A stretch of 64,000 nucleotides of DNA from Paraburkholderia sp. BCC1885 (GTDB taxonomy: Bacteria; Pseudomonadota; Gammaproteobacteria; Burkholderiales; Burkholderiaceae). The DNA is taken from positions 62,001 to 126,000 of the forward strand of contig NZ_CAAJGM010000208.1 of NCBI RefSeq assembly GCF_900996235.1, given 5' to 3'. Below the pieces are notes generated by a model. It did no database searches. It saw only the letters and a program-made list of their open reading frames with translations, and was not told where the DNA came from. Shown piece by piece: positions 16,733 to 22,735 of this stretch (positions within the stretch are counted from its first letter, which is position 1; each line of letters opens with the position of its first letter). Made by a program: the position numbers and the translations under genes.

Positions 16733-17422
16733 TCAGAACACCACCGCGCTCCCGTCCGCCGGTTCCTGCCCGCGCTCTTCGGATCGCCCCGGCTGTCCGC
16801 TACCCGGCGGATCCGTCGCACTGCCCGCTCTCCCGACATCAGCATGCCCATCGCCGCCGCTCACCGGTGCCGGCGGCCCCATGTCCTGACCCGCTGCGTC
16901 CAGTGGTAGGACGCGAATCGGCGTAACCCGTGGATCGATCGCTGGCACGACCGGTATGGCGTGCATAGCAGCGTTGTCCACAACACGCTGCACATAGCCT
17001 GTGCGATACCCTGTCACGAAGTCGCCCGCCGTATAGCACGACAGGCTGTTGCGCAGCGCCACCTGGCTGTCACGCGAGCGCGTGCGTGCCTTCGCGAAAC
17101 ACCCCGCCAGGATCGCCACACCCGCGGCGACATTCCGGCAGGGCTCGAACGCGGTATCCGGGCCCAGCCCATAGCGGCTGAAGTTGGACCGGTTTACCTG
17201 CGCAAGACCGACGCTGTAGTTCCAGCCCTGGCGCTCAAGTTCGCGGGCAGTCGCCACCGCCTCGGCAGCGGACGCGGGTTGTCGCACAAGACGCCCGCCG
17301 ACCACCCCGATCGCGTACGGGTTGAAGCCCGATTCGGTGCGAACGATCGCGGCGAGCGTCATGGGGGCCACCTGTGGTGCGCATTGCCGCGCAAGCATGC
17401 TGAAGTCGACCGGTGCCATCAT
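16733..17422 (-). CDS. virB1: VirB1-type lytic transglycosylase
   Basis: A 229-residue protein with an SLT-like fold in its first 150 residues: APMTLAAIVRTESGFNPYAI holds the catalytic Glu, then WNYSVGLAQVNRSNF and VAAGVAILAGCF, then LSCYTAGDF. It opens peptidoglycan for the secretion channel. The C-terminal 80 residues are Pro/Gly-rich. No classical signal peptide is visible at the chosen start, ATG 17422 (GGAGG seven bases upstream), so export is unexplained. The start overlaps the preceding stop; an ATG at 17419 is also possible. Confidence 0.9.
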   Translation of the reverse strand: MMAPVDFSMLARQCAPQVAPMTLAAIVRTESGFNPYAIGVVGGRLVRQPASAAEAVATARELERQGWNYSVGLAQVNRSNFSRYGLGPDTAFEPCRNVAAGVAILAGCFAKARTRSRDSQVALRNSLSCYTAGDFVTGYRTGYVQRVVDNAAMHAIPVVPAIDPRVTPIRVLPLDAAGQDMGPPAPVSGGDGHADVGRAGSATDPPGSGQPGRSEERGQEPADGSAVVF

Positions 17423-18018
17423 TGCCCGCCTCCGCCGCCTTCGTTGTTCCACCGGTACTGCTGCTCGAGAAATTCCCGCGCGGCCTGGGTCGGGTCATAA
17501 CGCATCTGGGTACTGCCCGCGCCGTAGTATTCGGTAAGCGTTGAGCTTTCGCCTGGCGCAGCCACGCCCACGCCGCCGCCCGTGTCCCACCACACCCTTG
17601 TATAGAGCTGGCCGTTGATTTCGACGTTGATCGCGCCGGCCGCGCCACACAGCAGTTCGCTGTCTTCCGGTCCACCACAGTGCAGCAGATCCTCGCGGCA
17701 ATACCCGGCGCTCGCAAACGTGTTCGATGCGGACGTGCCCGCATTGGCTTGACTCCCTTCTGCACCTCCGCTGCCGAAGTCGCATGTCGGGAATGGATCT
17801 CCGTGCCTGAGTGCGCTCCAGAGTCTTTCGATCGGCGGCACGCACTCGCTGTACTGCTCCGGGCCGCCTGGGTTCGCGAGGCACAACAGTACCTGGCAAC
17901 CCCAGTCGTCTGCGTGCGCGAGCGTCGGCGTGAGAACCGAGCACGCTGTCATCAGACCCAGCGCGAGCAGGGATTGCTGCACAACCCTTTGCATGACGTG
18001 ATGCAGATCGCGTTTCAT
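17419..18018 (-). CDS. Cys-rich exported protein of the transfer operon, unknown function
   Basis: A 199-residue protein with a signal peptide ending near THALAHA-DDWGC (residue about 37 from ATG 18018). The first mature part has four Cys (DDWGCQVLLCLANPGG, SECVPPIERLW, FPTCDF) and further Cys follow (GYCREDLLHC, ELLC), pointing to periplasmic disulfides. A Trp/Gly-rich segment and a helical C-terminus follow. It lies between parB and virB1 and belongs to the transfer operon. I do not recognise a named family; proteins with the DDWGCQVLLC motif seem, from memory, to accompany VirB-type systems, but I could not check. Confidence 0.7.
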   Translation of the reverse strand: MKRDLHHVMQRVVQQSLLALGLMTACSVLTPTLAHADDWGCQVLLCLANPGGPEQYSECVPPIERLWSALRHGDPFPTCDFGSGGAEGSQANAGTSASNTFASAGYCREDLLHCGGPEDSELLCGAAGAINVEINGQLYTRVWWDTGGGVGVAAPGESSTLTEYYGAGSTQMRYDPTQAAREFLEQQYRWNNEGGGGGQ

Positions 18019-18019
18019 G

Positions 18020-19042
18020 TCAGGTCTCGTTCTCCGTGAGCACCAGATCCGACAGCGCGGCCAGTTCGACATCCTCCGCATGACCGTCATCCGTCGTCAC
18101 GAACACGCGACCTGGCGCGAGGGGTCGTCTGAACAACTGCACCGTAACCCCGCGACCCGCAAGCATTGCGCGCAACAGCGGTCTGTCGATCCGGTCACGC
18201 TCGAGGGTGCCAGCAGACCCATCGTTACGCCCACCTCGCGCGCCCGGCGCAGTGACCTTACGTAGCCCAGGCCGGCGCTCATCCTCCGCGCTCCGCGTCC
18301 CATCCGGCGCCGCATTGCCCGACTCCCCGGCCACCGGCCCAGCGGCGCCGGCCGTATCGGCCTTCCCGTCGATATCCGCAGCGAGGTCGGTAATCATGCG
18401 CTGCGTGATCTCAGCCGACGACGCAAGGAGTGCCTGCACCCTGTCGGGAGCGCGCTCATGCAGCAGATTCAGCCGGTACACCTGCTGCGCTCCCGTAACG
18501 CGTCCCTCATGGAAGGCTGTCAGCACCGGGGCCGGCGCCGCAAAGAGCGCCACGTGCCATGTGACAAACTCGGGGCGCACGCCCAGTCGCCGGGCAATTT
18601 CACCGTTGCGGTCCCCCGCTGCCTGGCGCCTTCCGATGAATTCCGCGATCTCGATCGGCTTCAGGTCCTCGCGCTGCAGATTCTCGATGACCTGCGAATA
18701 CTCGTCGAAGCGTCGCGTATCGGCCTGAACGATGGCGGGTATGGTGGCAGCGCCCGCAAGTTTTGATGCGCGATAACGACGCGCGCCATGGATGATCCGG
18801 TGCATGCCGCCTCCTGCTGCGCTTGGACGCACGACGATCGGTGTCTGCACGCCACGTTCGCGAATTGAGTCAGACAGTTGCTCCAGTTCCGGACGATTGA
18901 AAATCTGCCTTGGCTGGCCAGGATCTTCTTCGATCTGGTCGAGCGGCAGCGCGACCACGATCCCGATCTGGTTCGCGGCGACCATGCCACGGGGCGCGTG
19001 GTCCAGTACGGAAAGATCCAGTGCGGAAAGATCAAGCGCCAT
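18020..19042 (-). CDS. parB: ParB-family partition/regulatory protein
   Basis: A 340-residue protein with a ParB/Spo0J N-terminal domain at about 35-135: ALPLDQIEEDPGQPR, then SIRERGVQTPIVVRP and HGARRYRASKLAG (the usual GERR box with Ala for Glu). An HTH region follows (about 150-200, IAEFIGRRQAAGDRNGEIAR, RLGVRPEFVTWHVALFAAP). The C-terminus ends in a small conserved-looking beta region. It may spread DNA from a centromere or, like KorB, also regulate promoters. Start: ATG 19042 with GGGAGG seven bases upstream; its first codons lie in a 15-base tandem duplication. It overlaps parA by 11 bases. Confidence 0.9.
   Translation of the reverse strand: MALDLSALDLSVLDHAPRGMVAANQIGIVVALPLDQIEEDPGQPRQIFNRPELEQLSDSIRERGVQTPIVVRPSAAGGGMHRIIHGARRYRASKLAGAATIPAIVQADTRRFDEYSQVIENLQREDLKPIEIAEFIGRRQAAGDRNGEIARRLGVRPEFVTWHVALFAAPAPVLTAFHEGRVTGAQQVYRLNLLHERAPDRVQALLASSAEITQRMITDLAADIDGKADTAGAAGPVAGESGNAAPDGTRSAEDERRPGLRKVTAPGARGGRNDGSAGTLERDRIDRPLLRAMLAGRGVTVQLFRRPLAPGRVFVTTDDGHAEDVELAALSDLVLTENET
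19001..19036. repeat. Tandem 15-base units at the parB N-terminus
   Basis: GTCCAGTACGGAAAG and ATCCAGTGCGGAAAG, then a partial third unit (ATCAAG), encode LDLS-A/V repeats at residues 3-14 of ParB. Confidence 0.85.
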
Positions 19043-19913
19043 GGACGACCTCCCCGGGTGCCCCATCACGCACCTGGTCCGCTACCTCCCCGGAAGCGGT
19101 TGACGACGAACCCGACTGCAGGTGCCGCACGATAGCTTCAAAACACGGGCGCACCTCGCGCCAGGCATCGCGCGCAGCGGTCTTGGTCTTGCCCAGTTCC
19201 CAGAGAGGGACGCCTTCCGCCTGCGCTTCGGCAATCGCCGAGCGCCGCGGAATCACGAGGAGTCGTTCCGGCGCGGCCGGATCGCGCACGAGGTATTGCG
19301 CAAAGTGCGTCGCGACCTCGCGGCCATTGGTCTGCTGCAGCGGAGTCTGCTCGACCATGTTGGGCAGGATGCCGATGAAGCGCAGCGCCGGATTGAAGCT
19401 CGCCTGGATGCGCCGCACGCCTCGCCGGCCATTGATGGTTTCCGTCACACCTTCCACCGCTTCCTGATTCAGCTGGATCGGGCTCAGCATGAAGTCCGCC
19501 ACGGACTGCGCATACACGGTGCGCAGATCCGATGTCGGCGCGCAGTCGATCAGGCACACGTCGAATGAGGGCGACACGGTGACGAGGAAGCGCTTCAGGT
19601 TCGCGTGATAGCGGCTGAGCTCTTCGGGCTGCTCGACGAGGCGCCGCAGCACATCGTCGGCCTTCACGAGCGCAAAAGGGGCGAGGTCGGCCCCGACATC
19701 CGGATCGTCGTTCATGAACAGCGTCGACGCGGTGACACCCAGGGCGCTCGCCTTGTGCGCGCGCTCCAGTGACCGGCTGCTGTTGGCCTGGTCATCCAGG
19801 TCGATCACCAGCACACGCCACTGCACGATGAAATGCAGATAGTGAGCCAGTTGGCAGAGCAGTGCCGACTTGCCGACACCGCCCTTTTGTGTCGCGATGA
19901 GAAGGGTTTTCAT
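19032..19913 (-). CDS. parA: ParA-family partition ATPase
   Basis: A 293-residue deviant-Walker ATPase: KGGVGKSALLCQLAHYL (Walker A', residues about 11-27), VLVIDLDDQANSSRSL (A') and FDVCLIDCAPT (Walker B). With ParB it would maintain the element when excised or replicating. I chose ATG 19913 because GGAAG lies eight bases upstream and the same leader and site precede the 46-residue ORF at 20979 in the duplicated module; an ATG five codons upstream lacks this support. It is the first gene of the transfer operon. Confidence 0.92.
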   Translation of the reverse strand: MKTLLIATQKGGVGKSALLCQLAHYLHFIVQWRVLVIDLDDQANSSRSLERAHKASALGVTASTLFMNDDPDVGADLAPFALVKADDVLRRLVEQPEELSRYHANLKRFLVTVSPSFDVCLIDCAPTSDLRTVYAQSVADFMLSPIQLNQEAVEGVTETINGRRGVRRIQASFNPALRFIGILPNMVEQTPLQQTNGREVATHFAQYLVRDPAAPERLLVIPRRSAIAEAQAEGVPLWELGKTKTAARDAWREVRPCFEAIVRHLQSGSSSTASGEVADQVRDGAPGEVVHGA

Positions 19914-19914
19914 A

Positions 19915-19950
19915 ACCGTCGCTTCCATAGGTCCGGTCCATTCGGTACCG
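19915..19950 (-). promoter_or_regulatory. Operon leader with ribosome binding site, copy 1 (parA)
   Basis: On the minus strand this reads TACCGAATGGACCGGACC, then GGAAGCGACGGTT before ATG. It matches copy 2 at 20981-21015 at all but a few bases, although the genes that follow are unrelated. Confidence 0.8.
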
Positions 19951-19965
19951 GGCAGGCAGAGACGG

Positions 19966-20008
19966 TAAAAAGGAACCCGCGACTGCAGTGATTGCCAGCC
20001 GCGGGTTC
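19966..20008 (-). terminator. Intrinsic terminator T2 upstream of parA
   Basis: On the minus strand GAACCCGCG pairs with CGCGGGTTC around a loop containing CTGGCAATCACTGCAG, followed by CC and a run of T. It lies between the promoter-like element and the parA ribosome binding site, so it would stop transcription of the transfer operon unless it is overcome. Confidence 0.8.
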
Positions 20009-20057
20009 AACGGGGACCGTACAGGGTCAGTCAAACCACAAATGCGAAATCCTTTCT

Positions 20058-20097
20058 GCAAAACACAAAGCCCGCCTGCATTGATTGCCAGGCGGGC
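20058..20097 (-). terminator. Intrinsic terminator T1 upstream of parA
   Basis: On the minus strand GCCCGCCTG pairs with CAGGCGGGC around the loop GCAATCAATG, followed by TTTGTGTTTT. Its sequence is closely related to T3 at 21070-21109. It is the first of two terminators in the parA leader. Confidence 0.82.
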
Positions 20098-20126
20098 GTG
20101 TGACTGCCCTACAGATTCGCACCAGA

Positions 20127-20211
20127 TCTACACCGGTACTTCATGGGCCGCTAACGCGTACTCGGTAGCGTCAAACGCTTTAACCGGAACAGATTGTTGA
20201 ATTCACTCTAG
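20127..20211 (-). ncRNA. Conserved 85-base leader/sRNA block, copy 1
   Basis: Gapless alignment to 21140-21224 gives 78 of 85 identical bases. It begins at the -10-like box and ends about 30 bases before terminator T1. It contains the perfect 13-base inverted repeat AGCGTCAAACGCT (20167-20179) flanked by CGGT/ACCG. There is no convincing ORF. With the promoter and terminator it would give a transcript of about 140 bases, either a free small RNA or the 5' leader of the transfer operon. The palindrome could instead be a protein-binding site, for example for ParB. Confidence 0.6.
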
Positions 20212-20233
20212 AACACAATATTTAGGAATGCAA
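20205..20233 (-). promoter_or_regulatory. Candidate promoter of leader copy 1
   Basis: TTGCAT, 17 bases, TAGAGT on the minus strand. The match to the sigma-70 consensus is moderate, but spacing and both hexamers are paralleled in copy 2 (TTGCGG-N17-TAAAGT) although the surrounding bases upstream have diverged. Confidence 0.55.
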
Positions 20234-20241
20234 TATATTTT

Positions 20242-20258
20242 TTCTGAAAAAATCAGAA
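20242..20258. promoter_or_regulatory. 17-base palindrome upstream of leader promoter 1
   Basis: TTCTGA-AAAAA-TCAGAA, centred about 20 bases upstream of the -35 box of copy 1. It could be an operator. Copy 2 has no equivalent sequence here, only a different inverted repeat (GCGCT/AGCGC). Confidence 0.4.
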
Positions 20259-20315
20259 TCGTTCCCGGTCACTATCCGAAGAGCGCCTGGATGTTCCCAT
20301 CAGGCCTCGACCGTG

Positions 20316-20597
20316 TCACCGCGTGTCCTCGAGCAGCCTGCTGATCGCGACCTTTGCTGCCGCGAGTTCCAGCTCGAAGAAGTGCGGTGGATGCCGCCGG
20401 ATCTTCAGACGCCGGCAGGCTACCTCTCGCCCTGCTTTCCATACATAGATCAATCTCAACAGTTCCCGGTGACGCGGATCAAGTCGTCGCCACGCGGCAT
20501 CGAGCCGCCGGGCGTCCTCCGGATCGTGCACGCCGCGCCGCTCACGTCCCCAGTTGCGCAGACGCTCCTCGAGGCTCCGGTGCATCACGGTGCTCAT
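20316..20597 (-). CDS. Small HTH protein, antiterminator/sigma-like, paralogue 1
   Basis: A 93-residue basic protein. After SLEERLRNWGRERRG, the second half (DAAWRRLDPRHRELLRLIY, then REVACRRLKIRRH) resembles sigma-70 region 4 or a phage Q-type late antiterminator HTH; I cannot assign a Pfam family with certainty. It is about three-quarters identical to the C-terminal half of the protein at 21333-21842. Its ATG (20597) overlaps the alpA stop (TGATG), with GGGGG upstream. It is the last gene of the small regulatory operon, ending just before the second leader that feeds parA. Confidence 0.75.
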   Translation of the reverse strand: MSTVMHRSLEERLRNWGRERRGVHDPEDARRLDAAWRRLDPRHRELLRLIYVWKAGREVACRRLKIRRHPPHFFELELAAAKVAISRLLEDTR

Positions 20598-20842
20598 CAC
20601 GCCCCCACGCCAGAGCATGGCGGTGACGATGCGCCTTGCGGCGCGCGATAGCTCATGGGGTCCGACAGAAACTGTTCGATGTCCGCCACCCGCCAGCCCA
20701 CCGAACGCAAACCCAGTTGCACAGGTATGGGAAATGTTCCCGCATGCATGCGCCGGTAGATGGACGAGCGGGACAGTCCCGTTTCGCGCTCGACCTGCTT
20801 GCGCCGCAGGATCGCGAGCGCAGTGCGTGGAGCGTCGCTCAT
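20597..20842 (-). CDS. AlpA-family transcriptional regulator
   Basis: An 81-residue protein of the AlpA/phage regulatory family: RRKQVERETGLSRSSIYRRM is the winged-helix recognition region, followed by FPIPVQLGLRSVGWRVADIE. These small proteins usually activate excision or other genes of prophages and integrative elements. Its ATG overlaps the stop of the 46-residue ORF (ATGA), and its stop overlaps the next gene, so the three are probably co-translated. The upstream SD-like sequence is GGAGG. Confidence 0.9.
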   Translation of the reverse strand: MSDAPRTALAILRRKQVERETGLSRSSIYRRMHAGTFPIPVQLGLRSVGWRVADIEQFLSDPMSYRAPQGASSPPCSGVGA

Positions 20843-20979
20843 CGCGCACCTCCGTCAGCTCGCGTAGCCGCAGCTCTCGAGCGCAAGCATGTCGTGGTGC
20901 ATTCACATTGCGCTGTCTGGCAAGGCGGCGCCGGCCTGCCGGCACTGCCTTGATGTATTTCGTCAGAAGAGGCTCTCAT
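20839..20979 (-). CDS. 46-residue Cys-containing ORF, first gene behind leader copy 2
   Basis: Begins at ATG 20979, eight bases after GGAAG in the same leader sequence that precedes parA, and ends overlapping the alpA start (ATGA). The peptide has four clustered Cys (residues 20, 25, 27, 31: PCQTAQCECTTTCLRS) and a basic C-terminus. No family is recognised. It could be a real small regulator or a leader peptide that couples translation to alpA. Confidence 0.55.
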   Translation of the reverse strand: MRASSDEIHQGSAGRPAPPCQTAQCECTTTCLRSRAAATRADGGAR

Positions 20980-20980
20980 T

Positions 20981-21015
20981 ACCGTCACTTCCTTGTCGGG
21001 CCCATTCGGTATCGA
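20981..21015 (-). promoter_or_regulatory. Operon leader with ribosome binding site, copy 2
   Basis: On the minus strand this reads TACCGAATGGGCCCGAC, then GGAAGTGACGGTA before the ATG of the 46-residue ORF. It is the homologue of the parA leader at 19915-19950. Confidence 0.8.
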
Positions 21016-21069
21016 CGCAGAGCCAGCTGCAAAGGACAACGTCATGGCGGCTACGCCCGTCAGCCGTAC

Positions 21070-21109
21070 AAAACAGAAAGCCCGCTTGCATGAACTGCCA
21101 AGCGGGCTT
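21070..21109 (-). terminator. Intrinsic terminator T3 in leader copy 2
   Basis: On the minus strand AAGCCCGCTTG pairs with CAAGCGGGCTT around the loop GCAGTTCATG, followed by TCTGTTTT. Stem substitutions relative to T1 are compensatory (CCTG/CAGG versus CTTG/CAAG), so the structure appears to be selected. Confidence 0.82.
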
Positions 21110-21139
21110 GCTGCTATGCTGACGAGCTTGCACCTGCGC

Positions 21140-21224
21140 TCTACATCGATACTTCGTGGGCCGCTAACGCGTACTCGGGAGCGTCAAACGCTTTAACCGG
21201 ATCAGATTGTTGAAGTCACTTTAG
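21140..21224 (-). ncRNA. Conserved 85-base leader/sRNA block, copy 2
   Basis: Differs from copy 1 at seven of 85 positions, without gaps. The AGCGTCAAACGCT inverted repeat (21180-21192) is unchanged. It lies between a TTGCGG-N17-TAAAGT promoter-like pair and terminator T3. No ORF with a start signal fits. Confidence 0.6.
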
Positions 21225-21246
21225 TTCGGGATTCGCGCTACCGCAA
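21218..21246 (-). promoter_or_regulatory. Candidate promoter of leader copy 2
   Basis: TTGCGG, 17 bases, TAAAGT on the minus strand. It drives the conserved block and, through T3, the 46-residue ORF-alpA-HTH operon. Confidence 0.55.
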
Positions 21247-21332
21247 GCGCTTTTTTGCACGCTACGGCGCATGTCATTGACGCCCATTGTCCCTTGAGGT
21301 TCCGTGTGTTCCCATGTGTTCTTGCGGCGCCA

Positions 21333-21842
21333 TCATCTCTCAATGATGTTTTTTAACGCGGCCTTCGCTGCAGCCACTTCGAGTTCGAAAATCTGCGCAG
21401 GATGCCGCCGGATTTTAAGACGTCGGCACACGACCTCGCGGCCCGCCTTCCACAGGTAGATCATCTGCAACAGTTCACGGTGGCGCACATGGAGCCGTCG
21501 CCAAGCCGCATCGACAACCCTGGCATCGATCGGATCGTACGACCCGCGTCTTTCACGTCCCCAGTTACGAAGACGCTCCTCGAGACTCAATACGTGCATG
21601 GTTGCGGAGCGCGGCGCGGCCCTGTCCCGGTTCCGTGGCGATGTACTCCCGCTCGACTGAGCGCCCCGCTGCACAATGTCTTTGACATGGGTCGCCTGGC
21701 AGCACCCGCACAACTGCACCCGCGCCGGGGCCACTCCTGTATCGACATGTCGATGGTTGACCAGACCTGGGCGCACTGAACCACCCTGGCCCGGTTCGCG
21801 CCGCCGCATCGCCGACATCAACTCCTGTTTGACAGCCGTCAT
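21333..21842 (-). CDS. HTH protein, antiterminator/sigma-like, paralogue 2 with N-terminal extension
   Basis: A 169-residue protein. Residues about 82-169 are the paralogue of the 93-residue protein at 20316-20597 (SLEERLRNWGRERRG, WKAGREVVCRRLKIRRH). The start ATG 21842 has AGGAGG seven bases upstream, so the extra 81 residues are probably translated; they hold a CxxC-like pair (QLCGCCQATH) but no recognised domain. An internal ATG at 21599 would give an 88-residue protein, but it has no ribosome binding site. The gene ends about 110 bases before leader promoter 2. Confidence 0.65.
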   Translation of the reverse strand: MTAVKQELMSAMRRREPGQGGSVRPGLVNHRHVDTGVAPARVQLCGCCQATHVKDIVQRGAQSSGSTSPRNRDRAAPRSATMHVLSLEERLRNWGRERRGSYDPIDARVVDAAWRRLHVRHRELLQMIYLWKAGREVVCRRLKIRRHPAQIFELEVAAAKAALKNIIER

Positions 21843-21963
21843 GTGGCACCTCCTGGACTCGTTGAAGGCCTCGACCACATGACCCATTCAAGCCTCGAAC
21901 CGCCACCGCGGGCAACACCGTCATACCGCGGTGAAATTCCGTCGGAACAGCGCACTGCGATGC

Positions 21964-22599
21964 TCAACGGCGCCCACTCGGGTGGTCGCGCCGCCGCGTT
22001 GATCCGACCTGCCTCTGCGGGTCCGGCCGAATCAAGGAGGCGATGGCCTGCGCACTTCTCGACGCATCACCATTGCGGTGATGTCTCATGCCCAGACGAT
22101 CGTCAATCGCGAGCGCAATAAGCGTCGATTTGGGTGGGTGTAGCCCGTCGTAATGCTTTGACACATCACGCATGACATCGAACACACCACATAGTGGATC
22201 CGTCATGTACGGCAAGCTAACGTCGACACTGTCCTCTGGCATCGACAGTGAACTACCGGAAGCGCGATGCGTGCGAAGCGCCGCAATCTCGCGCCGCAAT
22301 TCCTTCATTTCGCTTTCCGCACTCGCTCGCCACGCGCCGTATATGGCGACGGTCAGCGCGATACCCTGTTCAAGCAGTTCGACCTGACGATTGCGCCCCT
22401 GCAGCCGTCGGGCTAGTCGCCTTGCCTGCTGCTCGGCCAGTTCCAGACGGTGTCGCAGGTCCTCGCCTTCTCTATCCGTTGCCCCGTCGCGTTGTGTGGT
22501 TTCAGCTTGCCATTTCTTTTCTTTGTCAGTCACGGTATTGCTCTCACTCAGGAAGTGCGGGGCGGCCACGTTGCTCCCTTTCGTGCCGCGCGTGAGCAC
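21964..22599 (-). CDS. Coiled-coil protein of unknown function
   Basis: About 200 residues: a polar, charged coiled coil (about 40-80 and 100-115), a short hydrophobic patch (LLEQGIALTVAIYGAW) and a Ser/Arg-rich C-terminus. It resembles neither ParB nor a known repressor. The start is uncertain: GTG 22599, GTG 22569 (GGGAG four bases upstream, which I favour) or GTG 22533. It is transcribed away from the divergent regulator at 22736 and may share its control region. KfrA-like coiled-coil proteins on plasmids are a remote possibility. Confidence 0.5.
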   Translation of the reverse strand: MLTRGTKGSNVAAPHFLSESNTVTDKEKKWQAETTQRDGATDREGEDLRHRLELAEQQARRLARRLQGRNRQVELLEQGIALTVAIYGAWRASAESEMKELRREIAALRTHRASGSSLSMPEDSVDVSLPYMTDPLCGVFDVMRDVSKHYDGLHPPKSTLIALAIDDRLGMRHHRNGDASRSAQAIASLIRPDPQRQVGSTRRRDHPSGRR

Positions 22600-22677
22600 G
22601 ATCCTCGTCTGCTGGCGGGCATTCGCCCCGGACAGCGCCGCCAGCGTTTTTGTCGCACTGGACCCTACGGTTCAGTA

Positions 22678-22694
22678 TCGTCTAAAATAGACGA
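22678..22694. promoter_or_regulatory. 17-base palindromic operator candidate
   Basis: TCGTCTA-AAA-TAGACGA is a perfect inverted repeat in the divergent intergenic region 22600-22735. A TATGAT at 22714-22719 could be a -10 box for the rightward gene, which would put the palindrome over its -35 region. Confidence 0.65.
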
Positions 22695-22735
22695 AATGAC
22701 TTTTATGTAAACGTATGATATATACCCGGCCGCCT

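Noticed and set aside
20353..20651. Plus-strand ORFs over the small HTH and alpA genes
   Set aside because: Antisense shadows; the minus strand has coupled starts and recognisable HTH motifs.
21587..21784. 65-residue minus-strand ORF inside the longer HTH gene
   Set aside because: No ribosome binding site; the overlapping frame has AGGAGG and homology to its paralogue.
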